Positions 45,970 to 54,837 of a DNA stretch of 64,000 nt are shown one piece after another. The notes beneath the pieces are model-generated. The model saw only the letters and a list, made by a program, of their open reading frames with translations, was not told where the DNA came from and made no database searches. Source of the DNA: Gammaproteobacteria bacterium (GTDB lineage Bacteria > Gemmatimonadota > Gemmatimonadetes > Longimicrobiales > Gaopeijiaceae); assembly GCA_028821195.1 (NCBI GenBank), contig JAPPHB010000002.1, forward strand, positions 7,217 through 71,216, given 5' to 3'. A program made the position numbers and the translations under genes. How positions within the stretch are numbered: the stretch's first letter is position 1; each line of letters begins with the position of its first letter.

Positions 45970-47843
45970 GGCCTTCGCGCGGTCGGGCGGTCCCACGGGA
46001 AGCTCAGCGTCGGCTGGTGCTCGTAGCGACGCAGCCCGATCGTCAGCGTGGCCCCGGCGCCCGGCTCCAGGCGCACGTCGAAGTGGGGGGCATCGATGGG
46101 AATCACCCGTTCCCCAAGGGTCACGCGAGTCGCGTGGTGTTCGCCGTATGCTCCCGCCTGCACCGTGACCGTGCGGGCCTCGAGGGGCCCGACGTTGACG
46201 AGGGTGAGCGTGACGCCTTCGGGCGCGATGCGCTCCACCAGCGCGGCCACGTCTGCGGGGAGCCCGGCCCGGCCCCGCCCGGGGTCGAAATGACGGACCT
46301 GCGCGTGGAGCGGGAGGGGCCCGTGCGTGGATCCCCCCGGGTCGTTCGCCCCCAGCGTCAGGTTGATCAGGGCGGTGGTGGAGACCGGGTTCGCCCCCAG
46401 GCTGCCGCTCGCGCGCAGTCGGCGGGCGGCCTGGCGCACGTCGTCGATGGCGTTCCGCAGGGCAGCCACCGGATAGTCCGGGTCCCTCCCCTCCAGGAAG
46501 TCGATCCAGCGGAGATCGGGGTGATGGCGCATGCGCGCCGCCGCCGCCGCCGGAAGGCGCTCCCGGTCCTCCGGCCTCTGCGACCACATGTAGATGTCGA
46601 GCAGCACGTTGACGTGGTTGCCGAGGGCGCCGGAGGGCGGATCCCCCACGGGCGCGTATCCGTACCATCCACCGTCGCCGTGGTAGCGCGGCAGCAGCAC
46701 GCGCCCGTCGCCGCCGACGCGGCTCGCTGCGAAGAGGTTGTCGAACTGGCGCCGCAGCACACCCGTGTAGCTCTGGTCGCCCGTCAGCAGCAGGGCGGCC
46801 CCGAAGGCCTCGGGAGGCCCCCGGAGCGTGTAGTTGCGCTCGCCGCCGTCCGGGGAGTTCCATCCGAACACGCCGCTGTACCACTTCCCGTCCCACGCGC
46901 CTCCGATGCTGCCGTCCAGACCGATGTTCGACGGAATGTTGCCGCCGGCCGCATCGATCCGCTCCCGCCACGCGTCCACGTACTCGAGCACCCAGGCCCG
47001 ATACTTCGCCTCCCCCGTGACCATGTAGGCGTGCAGGGCGAGCATCGTCGCGTTGAGGTTGAGGGGATGGTCTCCCACGATGTTGCCGGACTCGAGGAAC
47101 CGCGTCCGCCGGGGCGAGGCGGGATCCACTTCGGGACCCACCGGACCGTCCCAGTCGTCGACCGTGGCCAGAGTCATCTTCGGACCCAGGCTCCCGTTGA
47201 ACAGGCTGCGGATGATCCTGAGGCCGGGATCGTAGTTGGGCGCCGCCGGATCCTCGTTCATGTAGAAGCCGGCGAAACGCCTGAGGCGTTCCTCGTAGAC
47301 GGCGTCGTTCGGCCGGCTCAGGCCGTGGAAGTAGAACGGACCCAGCCCCTCGCCGATGTGCTCCCAGTCGTACGAGGTCATGAACTCGCGCTGGTAGATG
47401 CCGTCCCGCGCCATCTCGAGTTCCGGAACCCGCGCCTGCCCGACCTGGCGCAGGTGCCCTTCCCACGCCTCTTCCCAGGTCTCGATGATGGACTCGGGAC
47501 CGCCCAGGGCGTGAGCCAGAGGCCAGTTGCGGATGTTTTCCATGAGGTCGTCGGGACCGTCGCCGACCCCCCACCTCGGGGTGACCGGCAGAAACCCGCG
47601 CTCGTCCAGGAACGCGTCCGCGTAGAGGCCGACACCATGTGCGTTGATCTCGAGCAGGGCGCGCTGGGCGAGCGCCCACGCGGGCGCCGGCAGCGGCGTG
47701 TCGATCACGACCGTCCCGGCGGGCAGAGAAACGGACCCTTCTCCGCGGCTCCCGGTGGCGACCTCGTCCCGGAACGCCGCCAGGACGCTCCCCGACCCGG
47801 CGGCGAGGCCTACCAGGATGAGCGCGACCGTACGAGAGGTCAT
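45966..47843 (-). CDS. Secreted putative alpha/alpha-barrel glycan-active protein
   Basis: A 625-residue exported protein (signal peptide ending SVLAAF). The body is helix-rich with many Trp/Tyr/Asp positions (WPLAHALGGPESIIETWEEA, LNLNATMLALHAYMVTGEAK, YHGDGGWYGYAPVGDPP), as in alpha/alpha-toroid lyases and hydrolases. The last ~120 residues look like a beta-sandwich. No family is recognised with confidence. Its position between SusD and the transporter, with an ATGA overlap downstream, points to a role in glycan processing. Confidence 0.6.
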   Translation of the reverse strand: MTSRTVALILVGLAAGSGSVLAAFRDEVATGSRGEGSVSLPAGTVVIDTPLPAPAWALAQRALLEINAHGVGLYADAFLDERGFLPVTPRWGVGDGPDDLMENIRNWPLAHALGGPESIIETWEEAWEGHLRQVGQARVPELEMARDGIYQREFMTSYDWEHIGEGLGPFYFHGLSRPNDAVYEERLRRFAGFYMNEDPAAPNYDPGLRIIRSLFNGSLGPKMTLATVDDWDGPVGPEVDPASPRRTRFLESGNIVGDHPLNLNATMLALHAYMVTGEAKYRAWVLEYVDAWRERIDAAGGNIPSNIGLDGSIGGAWDGKWYSGVFGWNSPDGGERNYTLRGPPEAFGAALLLTGDQSYTGVLRRQFDNLFAASRVGGDGRVLLPRYHGDGGWYGYAPVGDPPSGALGNHVNVLLDIYMWSQRPEDRERLPAAAAARMRHHPDLRWIDFLEGRDPDYPVAALRNAIDDVRQAARRLRASGSLGANPVSTTALINLTLGANDPGGSTHGPLPLHAQVRHFDPGRGRAGLPADVAALVERIAPEGVTLTLVNVGPLEARTVTVQAGAYGEHHATRVTLGERVIPIDAPHFDVRLEPGAGATLTIGLRRYEHQPTLSFPWDRPTARRP

Positions 47844-47914
47844 TTGCCCCAGCCTCTGTCAGGTGCCCGGACCGACCCCCGAGAAGACGCGCGGGCCGGT
47901 CCGGGCCTCAGGCC

Positions 47915-49336
47915 TCAGCCCGGGTTCTGCACCATCTCTCCCGGCGACACGTCGATCTCCCGCTGCGGGATCGGATACACCAGCCGGATATCCCCGGCCG
48001 AGAGGCCCGCCGCCCTCAGCGGCTCGAAGCTCGACATCACCGGCTGTGCGACCCCGAAACGCAGCAGGTCGGCCCAGCGCTTGCCCTCGGTGATGAACTC
48101 GAGCTGCCGCTCGAACAGCAGCTTCTCCTGGAACGTCCCGGGGGTGCCGGCATCGATGGGCGACGCTCCGGCACGCGCGCGCACCTGGTTGATCAGCCCG
48201 TACGCCTCGCCGCCCTCGCCCAGCGCCTCGGCCAGCATCAGCAGCACGTCCGCGTAGCGGAAGACGGGGAAGTTGTTGTCGGCGTCGGCCTGCGCGAAGG
48301 GGATGCTCTCCCACTTCTTGACGTACACGTTGCCCTCGTCCGAGACGGCGAAGGTCCCGCCCATGCCGCGCGCGTCGTTCTCCGCCATCATGTACTGCAT
48401 CGAGTGGATCTCGTCGATGCCCGGGGAGAGGACCTGGGGCGCGTTGCCCGCACCGACCCCGCCGGATCCGCCGAACGGCGTGTAGTAGTCGGTGAACTGG
48501 CTTCCGGTCCCGGTCCCGCCGGCCTTGTACTGGAGCTCGAAGACCGACTCGGCGTTGTTCTCGTTGGCCACGCCCCAGAGGTCGGCGTAGTTCGGCACCA
48601 GCGAGTACTGCCCGGAGCTCACTACCCGCCTGAGCGCGTCCGCCGCCGGGGCCGACTGGCCGTTGGTCAGATAGACCAGACCCAGCAGGGCATTGGCGGC
48701 GCCGCTGGTGGCGCGCCCCACGTCCGCCCCGCTGTAGGACGCCGGCAGCAGTCCCTGGGCGGTCTCGAGGTCCTCGGCAATCTGCGTGTAGACCACGTCC
48801 GCGCTCACCTGGTTCACCTCGACGTTCGGTGAAGTCACCGCCTCGAGCTGCAGGGGCACGTTCCCCCAGAGGACGCCGAGGTGGTAGTAGAACAGCGAAC
48901 GGATGAAGAGCGCCTCACCCCGAATGCGGCTGGCGACGTTCTGATCCTCGAGGTTGTCGATCCGATCGAGGATGAGGTTGGTGCGCGCGATGCCCTGGTA
49001 CGCCGTGGTCCAGGGAACGGACAGCTCCTCCTGCGTCGACAGCTCGGAGAAGTGGGCGATGCGGTGGAACACTTCCGCGAGACCCGTCGCGCCGCCTCCG
49101 TTCATCGTGTTGTCGGAGCGCATCTCGTGCAGCAGGACGTAGGACCGGTTGTAGGCGCCGTTGCTCGCAAGGGTGGCGTAGGCGCCGTTGATGGCGACGT
49201 CGAAGTCGGTGGGCGTCTGGTAGAAGGCCTCCACGTTCCGCTCGGAGATCGGGCTCAGCAGCGTGAAATCCTCGCTGCAGGCGGAGAGGAGGAACACTAC
49301 CGGGAGCGTCAGTATGGCTCTTGTTCTCAGCTTCAT
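47915..49336 (-). CDS. RagB/SusD family glycan-binding lipoprotein
   Basis: A 473-residue lipoprotein (lipobox FLLSAC, C20). It has the SusD N-terminus (SERNVEAFYQTPTDFDVAIN), tetratricopeptide-like helices in the middle (RGEALFIRSLFYYHLGVLWG), and the C-terminal family segment LLFERQLEFITEGKRWADLLRFG. SusD proteins cap their SusC channel on the cell surface and bind oligosaccharide. The paired SusC gene ends 14 bases upstream. The ligand is presumably the uronate-containing glycan degraded by the rest of the locus. Confidence 0.93.
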   Translation of the reverse strand: MKLRTRAILTLPVVFLLSACSEDFTLLSPISERNVEAFYQTPTDFDVAINGAYATLASNGAYNRSYVLLHEMRSDNTMNGGGATGLAEVFHRIAHFSELSTQEELSVPWTTAYQGIARTNLILDRIDNLEDQNVASRIRGEALFIRSLFYYHLGVLWGNVPLQLEAVTSPNVEVNQVSADVVYTQIAEDLETAQGLLPASYSGADVGRATSGAANALLGLVYLTNGQSAPAADALRRVVSSGQYSLVPNYADLWGVANENNAESVFELQYKAGGTGTGSQFTDYYTPFGGSGGVGAGNAPQVLSPGIDEIHSMQYMMAENDARGMGGTFAVSDEGNVYVKKWESIPFAQADADNNFPVFRYADVLLMLAEALGEGGEAYGLINQVRARAGASPIDAGTPGTFQEKLLFERQLEFITEGKRWADLLRFGVAQPVMSSFEPLRAAGLSAGDIRLVYPIPQREIDVSPGEMVQNPG

Positions 49337-49350
49337 TTTCTCACCCCCCC

Positions 49351-52300
49351 TTAGAATCCGATCTCGGCGCCGAACTGGAACGCCCGCATCAGCGGGTACG
49401 CCCCGTAGTCCTGCCCCGGTGTCAGCCCGGTGGACTGGACGCTCGCTTCGGGGTTCCAGCCCCAGTAGTCCGTCCACATGAACACGTTGTTCACGGCGCC
49501 GAAGACCCGTACGCTGCCCGGCGCCCGGCCGAAGATCCCGCCCACCAGATCCGGCGGCACGTTCCAGGAGAGCGAGATGCTCTTGAAGCTCGTGTACGAG
49601 CCGTCCTCCATCTGGTAGTTGGACGGCCTCGTGTTCCCGCCGTGGTCCTGCCGGTCCGGCTTGGGGTCCCAGCCGTTGCCCGGCTCCTCCGGCGACCTCC
49701 AGTAGTTGCCGACCAGGTTTCCGTACGCGTTGAAGTTGCCCTGGGCCGTCAGGTGCCGGCGGGTGAGGTTCAGCACCTCGCGCCCGACCACGCCCTGGAA
49801 GAAGACGCTCAGCTCCAGATCCCCGAACGCGAAGCGGTTGAACAGGCCCCACGTCATGTCGGGGTTGTAGCTGCCCAGCTCGGTGCGGTCGTCGGCGGTG
49901 ATGCGCCCGTCGCCGTTGACGTCCTTCCACTTGATGTCTCCGGGCGTGACGTTCCGTGAGTCGGCGGGGCTGGAGGCGATGTCCGCCTCGCTCTGGTAGA
50001 TGCCGTCGTGGACGTAGCCGTAGTAGGCGCCGATCTCGCCCCCGACCTGGGTGATGTGCCGGACGCCCGCCACGCCGGCGGCGAGGATCGGGTCGCCTTC
50101 GGGGCCGAGCTTTACGACCTCGTTGGTGTTCATGCCCAGGCTGAGGTCCGTGGACCACTGGAAGGCGCCGACCAGGTTCCGCGAAGTGATCTGCGCCTCG
50201 AAACCCGTGTTGCGGACCTCGCCGACGTTGGTCAGGACGGTCGCGAAGCCCGTGGAGGACGGCACGTTCACGTTCAGCAGCAGGTCCTCGGTGTTCGAGA
50301 CGTAGTAGTCGAAGGCACCGTAGATACGGTCGGCCAGGATCCCGAAGTCCACGCCCATGTTCAGCTGCCGCGTGGTCTCCCACGTCAGTTCGCGGTTGCC
50401 CAGCGTCCGCGGAGTGGCGCCGGCGACCACGGCGTCGCCCAGGACGTAGGGCTGGCGCCCGACCAGGCCGATGGAGCCATAGTTCGGGATCTGGAAGTTC
50501 CCGGTGACGCCGTAGCTGACGCGCGGCTTGAGCTGGCTGAAGAAGGTGCTCCCGCGCATGAACGGTTCCTCGGTCATCTGCCATCCGAGGGACAGCGAGG
50601 GGAAGTAGCCCGTCTGATTCCCCCACCCGAAGCGCGATGAGCGGTCGGACCGGAAGGTCGCGGTCGCGAGATACCGGTTCAGCAGGCTGTAGTTCACCCG
50701 GCCCAGCGCGGATACCAGCGACCACTCCGACTGTTGCTGGTCCCCGCCCGTGATCTCGCCGCCGTTGATGGTCCTGACCTGATCGTCCGGGAAATTCCGG
50801 GCGATCACGTCCTGCGTGTCGTCGAACTGATGCTCGGCGGTGTACCCCGCCAGCACGTTGAAGCTGTGCGCGCCGGACGACTTGTTCCAGGTGAGGGTGT
50901 TCTCGAGCAGCCAGTTGCGGCTCTGGCCCGAGAGAGCCTGCGCGTACGGGTCCGGAACGTTCCGCCCGCGGTATTGCAGGCGCGTTCCCTGGTAGAAGTG
51001 CCGGTTTCTGGTATCGTAGTCGTAGCCGAAGAGCGCGCGGTAGCGGAGGTCGTCCCGCAGGTCCAGGTCGGCCGACACGCTGCCGAACACGCGTCCCGTC
51101 TGCAGGTCGTCGTCGATGTAGTCGCGGGCGGCCAGGGCGTGATTGGTGCTGGTCATGCCGTTGCCCAGGGCGTTGATGCTGTTCTCGCCACGCTGCAGGT
51201 AGTTGCCCTCGGCGTCGTAGATGCGCGCCACGGGCGAGGACACCATCGCCGAATAGATGAGGCCCGGCGGCCTGCCGAAGTAGGGCGCGTGCGCCGCCTT
51301 GCGGTCGTGGTCGGCGTAGGCCGAGTTGACGTCCACGTTCAACTGCAGTCGGTCGGTCGGATCCAGGGTCAGGTTGGCGCGCAGCGCGAGCCTCCGGAAG
51401 TTGGAGCCCTTGATGACGCCGGACTGGTCCATGTAGGAGCCCGATACGAAGTACGCGAGATTCTCCGAGCCTCCCCGGACCGAGGCGTCGTAGTTCTGCA
51501 GCACCGCCTCCTCAAGGACGGCGCCGATCCAGTCGCTGTCGGTCCCGTCCCAGTTCACGTAGGCCTCGGGGATCATCTGCGATCCGCTCGCACCGTTTTC
51601 GGCGCGGCCGGCGTTGTTGTCCGGATTGTAGAGCGGGTTGTAGGCGGGACTCGCCGGATTCAGGGGATCCCGGCCCTGCAGGTAGGAGTTGTTGCGCGCA
51701 TCCTTCACGTACTGGATGTTCTCCGCGGCGTTCATCAGGCGCGGCCGATTGAAGGCGGTCTGCACGCCGCCGTAGGCCCGGAAACTCACCTGCGGCGGCG
51801 CGCCGCGCTCCCCCCGCTTGGTCGTGATCAGGATGACGCCGTTGGAGCCGCGCGAGCCGTAGATGGCCGCGGCTGCGGCGTCCTTCAGGACCTCGATGGT
51901 TTCGATATCGTTGGCGTTGAGGTTGGCCAGCGGGTTGGCCCGCGTCACGCCGAAGCTGGCCCTCTGCAGGCTCACCTCGCCTTCGATGTTCAGGTTCATC
52001 GAGTACGGCACCCCGTCGATGACGTAGAGGGGCTCGGTGCCTGCGGAGATCGAGCCCCTGCCGCGGACCAGGACCTGCGGAGCCGTCCCCGGTTCCCCGG
52101 ACGACTCGGCCACGTTGACGCCGGCCAGCCGCCCCTGAAGCGCGGTCTGCAGGTTGGGCGTCACCGAAGCCTGGGCGATTTCGATGCCCGGGACCGAAGT
52201 CACCGCGCCCGTCACTTCCCTGCGCAGCTGGGTTCCGTACCCGACGACCACCAGCTCGTCCAGGCCGAGTACCGTTCCGGTGAGGGCCACGTCCTGCACC

Positions 52301-52584
52301 ACCGCCTCACCCTCCGTGACTGTGATCTCTCGCCGCTCGGTCTCGAAGCCGAGGTACTGGAAGAGGACGATCTGCGGGCCGGCGGGAACGTTGATCAGGA
52401 GGTAGCGGCCCTCCTCGTTGGTGAGGCCCCCGATGCCGGTGCCTTCGATGGACACCTGCACCGTGGCGAGCGGTTCGCCCGTCTCGGCGGATGTGACGGC
52501 GCCGGTCACCTGTCCGTGCACCGGCAGCGCCGCCGCCATCACGCCGGCGAGCAGACCAAATGAGATTCGTAGGCTTCTTCGCAT
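49351..52584 (-). CDS. SusC/RagA family TonB-linked outer-membrane protein
   Basis: A 1077-residue TonB-dependent receptor. Signal peptide (to about 24), CarboxypepD_reg-like domain (VTGAVTSAETGEPLATVQV, about 26-105), the SusC-type motif VVVGYGTQLRREVTGAVTSV, the plug (LYVIDGVPY; IYGSRGSNGVILITTKRG), and then a beta-barrel ending MRAFQFGAEIGF. It imports glycan fragments with its SusD. ATG 52584 has GGAGG seven bases upstream, a clear choice over 52632. It is first in the 18-kb operon. Confidence 0.95.
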   Translation of the reverse strand: MRRSLRISFGLLAGVMAAALPVHGQVTGAVTSAETGEPLATVQVSIEGTGIGGLTNEEGRYLLINVPAGPQIVLFQYLGFETERREITVTEGEAVVQDVALTGTVLGLDELVVVGYGTQLRREVTGAVTSVPGIEIAQASVTPNLQTALQGRLAGVNVAESSGEPGTAPQVLVRGRGSISAGTEPLYVIDGVPYSMNLNIEGEVSLQRASFGVTRANPLANLNANDIETIEVLKDAAAAAIYGSRGSNGVILITTKRGERGAPPQVSFRAYGGVQTAFNRPRLMNAAENIQYVKDARNNSYLQGRDPLNPASPAYNPLYNPDNNAGRAENGASGSQMIPEAYVNWDGTDSDWIGAVLEEAVLQNYDASVRGGSENLAYFVSGSYMDQSGVIKGSNFRRLALRANLTLDPTDRLQLNVDVNSAYADHDRKAAHAPYFGRPPGLIYSAMVSSPVARIYDAEGNYLQRGENSINALGNGMTSTNHALAARDYIDDDLQTGRVFGSVSADLDLRDDLRYRALFGYDYDTRNRHFYQGTRLQYRGRNVPDPYAQALSGQSRNWLLENTLTWNKSSGAHSFNVLAGYTAEHQFDDTQDVIARNFPDDQVRTINGGEITGGDQQQSEWSLVSALGRVNYSLLNRYLATATFRSDRSSRFGWGNQTGYFPSLSLGWQMTEEPFMRGSTFFSQLKPRVSYGVTGNFQIPNYGSIGLVGRQPYVLGDAVVAGATPRTLGNRELTWETTRQLNMGVDFGILADRIYGAFDYYVSNTEDLLLNVNVPSSTGFATVLTNVGEVRNTGFEAQITSRNLVGAFQWSTDLSLGMNTNEVVKLGPEGDPILAAGVAGVRHITQVGGEIGAYYGYVHDGIYQSEADIASSPADSRNVTPGDIKWKDVNGDGRITADDRTELGSYNPDMTWGLFNRFAFGDLELSVFFQGVVGREVLNLTRRHLTAQGNFNAYGNLVGNYWRSPEEPGNGWDPKPDRQDHGGNTRPSNYQMEDGSYTSFKSISLSWNVPPDLVGGIFGRAPGSVRVFGAVNNVFMWTDYWGWNPEASVQSTGLTPGQDYGAYPLMRAFQFGAEIGF

Positions 52585-52874
52585 ATTGCCTCCAGGAAAG
52601 GGAGTTACAACGGGCGCGGCCAAACCGGGCACGCGCAGCCCATAAGGTTGGGGGCGGCACGCCCGGACCGACGGTCGCGACGACTGAAAACGTATTGCAC
52701 CAAGGCAAGAAACGCACCAGCACGGAGATCCTTTGCAAGCGCGGCATCCCGCAGCCGAGCGAGGAGAAACCGAAGGATGTCCTGCCCTGGCGGCGAGGCC
52801 GGCGCGGCCACCCGTCCAATACCGCCGTACCGTGGCTGGAGGTTTCGCCGGACCGGCGGAACTGCGTCTGGAGT
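52585..52874. other. Intergenic region upstream of the glycan operon
   Basis: 290 bases between the SusC start and the end of the plug lipoprotein gene. Apart from the GGAGG ribosome site next to SusC, no gene, hairpin with U-tract or convincing promoter was found. Short open frames here have no coding features. The operon's regulation probably lies in this stretch. Confidence 0.4.
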
Positions 52875-53399
52875 CTACCTTCTCGTGGTAATCACGATCA
52901 CGCCGTTCGCGCCGCGGCTCCCGTAGATCGCCGTGGCGCCGGCATCCTTCAGGACATCGATGCGCACGACATCCCTGGGGCTGATGGCCATGAGGGCCGA
53001 GCCCGCCGGCGCCATGATCGTCCGGCCGTCGATCACGAACAGCGGCTCCCCGCCCCCCATGAACGACCCGGCCCCACGCACCCGGATCGAGACATCGCCG
53101 TTGCCCAGGCGCCGGACCGACACGCCCGGCAGGCGGCCCTCGATGAGGTCGATGATGCTCGTGACCTCCCGTCCGGCGTCCTCGGCCCTGATGGAGGACA
53201 CCGCGCCCGTCACCTCATCCCGATCCTGGGTTCCGTACCCGACGCGCACCTGGTCATCGGAGGCGCCTTCGGGGGTGGTCTCGGCGCGGTTCGGGCCGGA
53301 GTCGATGCCGGGCCTGATTGCGCAGCCGGCCGCGAAGGCGGCGGCCGTCATGAGGAAAAAGGTTGCGCGCAAGCGCCGGAACGCGGTCGCCGTGCTCAT
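52875..53399 (-). CDS. Barrel-less TonB-receptor plug-domain lipoprotein
   Basis: Only 174 residues: a lipobox AAFAAGC (C26), a polar linker, then a complete SusC-type plug from VGYGTQDRDEVTGAVSSI through PLFVIDGRT to AIYGSRGANGVIVITTRR, where the protein ends. The corresponding parts of the SusC at 49351-52584 are VGYGTQLRREVTGAVTSV and IYGSRGSNGVILITTKRG, so the plug is well conserved, but the barrel and CarboxypepD domain are absent. A lipid-anchored plug could be a decoy, an interaction module or a relic. The perfect consensus TTGACA on the minus strand at 53492-53487 may be its -35. Confidence 0.82.
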   Translation of the reverse strand: MSTATAFRRLRATFFLMTAAAFAAGCAIRPGIDSGPNRAETTPEGASDDQVRVGYGTQDRDEVTGAVSSIRAEDAGREVTSIIDLIEGRLPGVSVRRLGNGDVSIRVRGAGSFMGGGEPLFVIDGRTIMAPAGSALMAISPRDVVRIDVLKDAGATAIYGSRGANGVIVITTRR

Positions 53400-53454
53400 C
53401 ACCGACCTCTCTTCGCTGGAACCGCGAGGTCCATTGCCACGACGGGTCGTGGAT

Positions 53455-53479
53455 ACCTACCACCGGTAGGGGTATCGGG
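53455..53479. repeat. Imperfect palindrome related to the 31486-31526 element
   Basis: Plus-strand GATACC and GGTATC enclose CTACCACCGGTAGG, making an imperfect palindrome. Its minus-strand text ATACCCCTACCGGTGGT resembles ATACCCACTACCGGTCGT on the minus strand at 31529-31512. It overlaps the expected -10 region of the plug lipoprotein gene (TACCGG, 18 bases after TTGACA), so it could be an operator. Confidence 0.4.
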
Positions 53480-53488
53480 CCGCTTCTG

Positions 53489-54712
53489 TCAACTCCCGGA
53501 GCGCATCGCCTGCAGGGCCATCTTGTAGTACCGCAGCCCCACGTTGGGATCGTAGATGATGAGCCGCGCCCCGCGCCGCCCCAGCCGCTCCGGGCTCGCC
53601 CCCGAGTACGCCATCAGGTAGCGCGCGAGCGCCTCGGGGTGGTTCGCGGAGACGAAGGCGGCAGGATCGGCTCGCCGGGGATCGACTTCGGAGCCCGAAT
53701 CCTCCGCCGGCTCGCCCGACCCCGCTCCGTCCTCGTGCCAGGCTCCTGCGCGTGTGAACATCGCGTCCATGGGCAGGTTGGGGGCGTTCTCGTCGGCGAG
53801 CTGGATCGAGACCTTTGCCATGATGGCGTTGTGGGGAAAGTTGCAGTGGAACGAGAGGGGCGAGTACGCCTCCCGGCCGGGGCGCAGCCGTTCGAATTCC
53901 TCCAGCAGGTCGACCCGGTGCTCCGCGAACGCCTCCCGAAAGCCCGCGTGCTCCTCGTTGTAGGGACGGAGCGCCTCAGGGGGCGCGCCCGTGAAGGCCC
54001 AGGGATCCGGCGTCAGGCCGTCGATGAGGCCCTCGAGGACGCGCGCGCGCCGATCGGCGCAGCCGTCCTCTTCCCTCAACCGCACGTATTCCTTCATCAG
54101 CGTCGCGACGGAGAAGAGGAGCCAGGGATAGTCGCCGACGTTGTCGCTCCGCATGCGGCCCAGATCGCGCCGGTAGAGCACCGCGAACCCCCACCGCAGA
54201 TGGCTTCCCAGGATCGCGGCCTCGGCCAGCGCGAAGTGGACCCGGTGCGCGCGGTCCAGGGTGCGGATCTTCTCCAGCAGACGGGGATAGGCGCTCTCGT
54301 CGGGATGGAAGTGGGAGATGGCCATCAGCATCAGGGTCTCGGCGCGCGCGACGAACTGGTGCCCGCTCCCGTGGGGGCCCTGCAGGTGGCGGAGCAGCCC
54401 GGTGACGCGGTCGAGATTCTCGTTCGGATCGCCTTCGTCCCACGCCCGCATGGCCATGACCGCCAGCACGTAGAAGAAGTAGTGGTCCAGCAGCAGCGCC
54501 TGGACGCGCGGGGTGGCGCGCGCCGCCGACCATTCCTCGGCGAAGCGGTCCAGCATGAGCACCGGCGTGTTCTCACGGGTGAAGTGGTGCTCCCGATGGT
54601 TCCACGAATGGATGACGTGGAATCCCTCCTCACGGGTGCGTACGTCGAAGTCGCGTACGAAGCCGTCGAGCACGAGCGGGGCGAAACGCCCGCGGAACAC
54701 ATGGGCGCGCAT
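53489..54712 (-). CDS. Protein of unknown function, 407 residues
   Basis: Not recognised. The protein is mostly helical with no signal peptide from the chosen start: RAHVFRGRFAPLVLDGFVRD, then ENTPVLMLDRFAEEW, FHPDESAYPRLLEKIRTLDR and a C-terminal segment ERLGRRGARLIIYDPNVGLR. ATG 54712 is the first start codon after the previous gene's stop (54838); the frame is open upstream, but only through the neighbouring amidohydrolase gene. The 125-base gap and weak ribosome site leave the start uncertain. It may be cotranscribed with the amidohydrolase. Confidence 0.55.
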   Translation of the reverse strand: MRAHVFRGRFAPLVLDGFVRDFDVRTREEGFHVIHSWNHREHHFTRENTPVLMLDRFAEEWSAARATPRVQALLLDHYFFYVLAVMAMRAWDEGDPNENLDRVTGLLRHLQGPHGSGHQFVARAETLMLMAISHFHPDESAYPRLLEKIRTLDRAHRVHFALAEAAILGSHLRWGFAVLYRRDLGRMRSDNVGDYPWLLFSVATLMKEYVRLREEDGCADRRARVLEGLIDGLTPDPWAFTGAPPEALRPYNEEHAGFREAFAEHRVDLLEEFERLRPGREAYSPLSFHCNFPHNAIMAKVSIQLADENAPNLPMDAMFTRAGAWHEDGAGSGEPAEDSGSEVDPRRADPAAFVSANHPEALARYLMAYSGASPERLGRRGARLIIYDPNVGLRYYKMALQAMRSGS

Positions 54713-54837
54713 CCCGCTGCGCAGCCGCTGGAGCCCCTTCGCGCCCCCGTCCGGCGAGCCCGAGCGCAGTATCTCGCGCCGGGTCCCGCCGGAGAGCGCC
54801 CCCGAGAGGAGCGAACAGGCTCCTTCGAAGTCGGTGG

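Noticed and set aside
45888..48257. Plus-strand frame of nearly 800 codons opposite the secreted unknown and SusD genes
   Set aside because: SusD on the minus strand is certain, and the minus frame is bounded by ATGA overlaps; the plus frame has no domain.
52605..52819. Short minus-strand open frames upstream of the SusC gene
   Set aside because: They overlap each other, have no ribosome sites or motifs, and look like chance frames in the operon's regulatory region.
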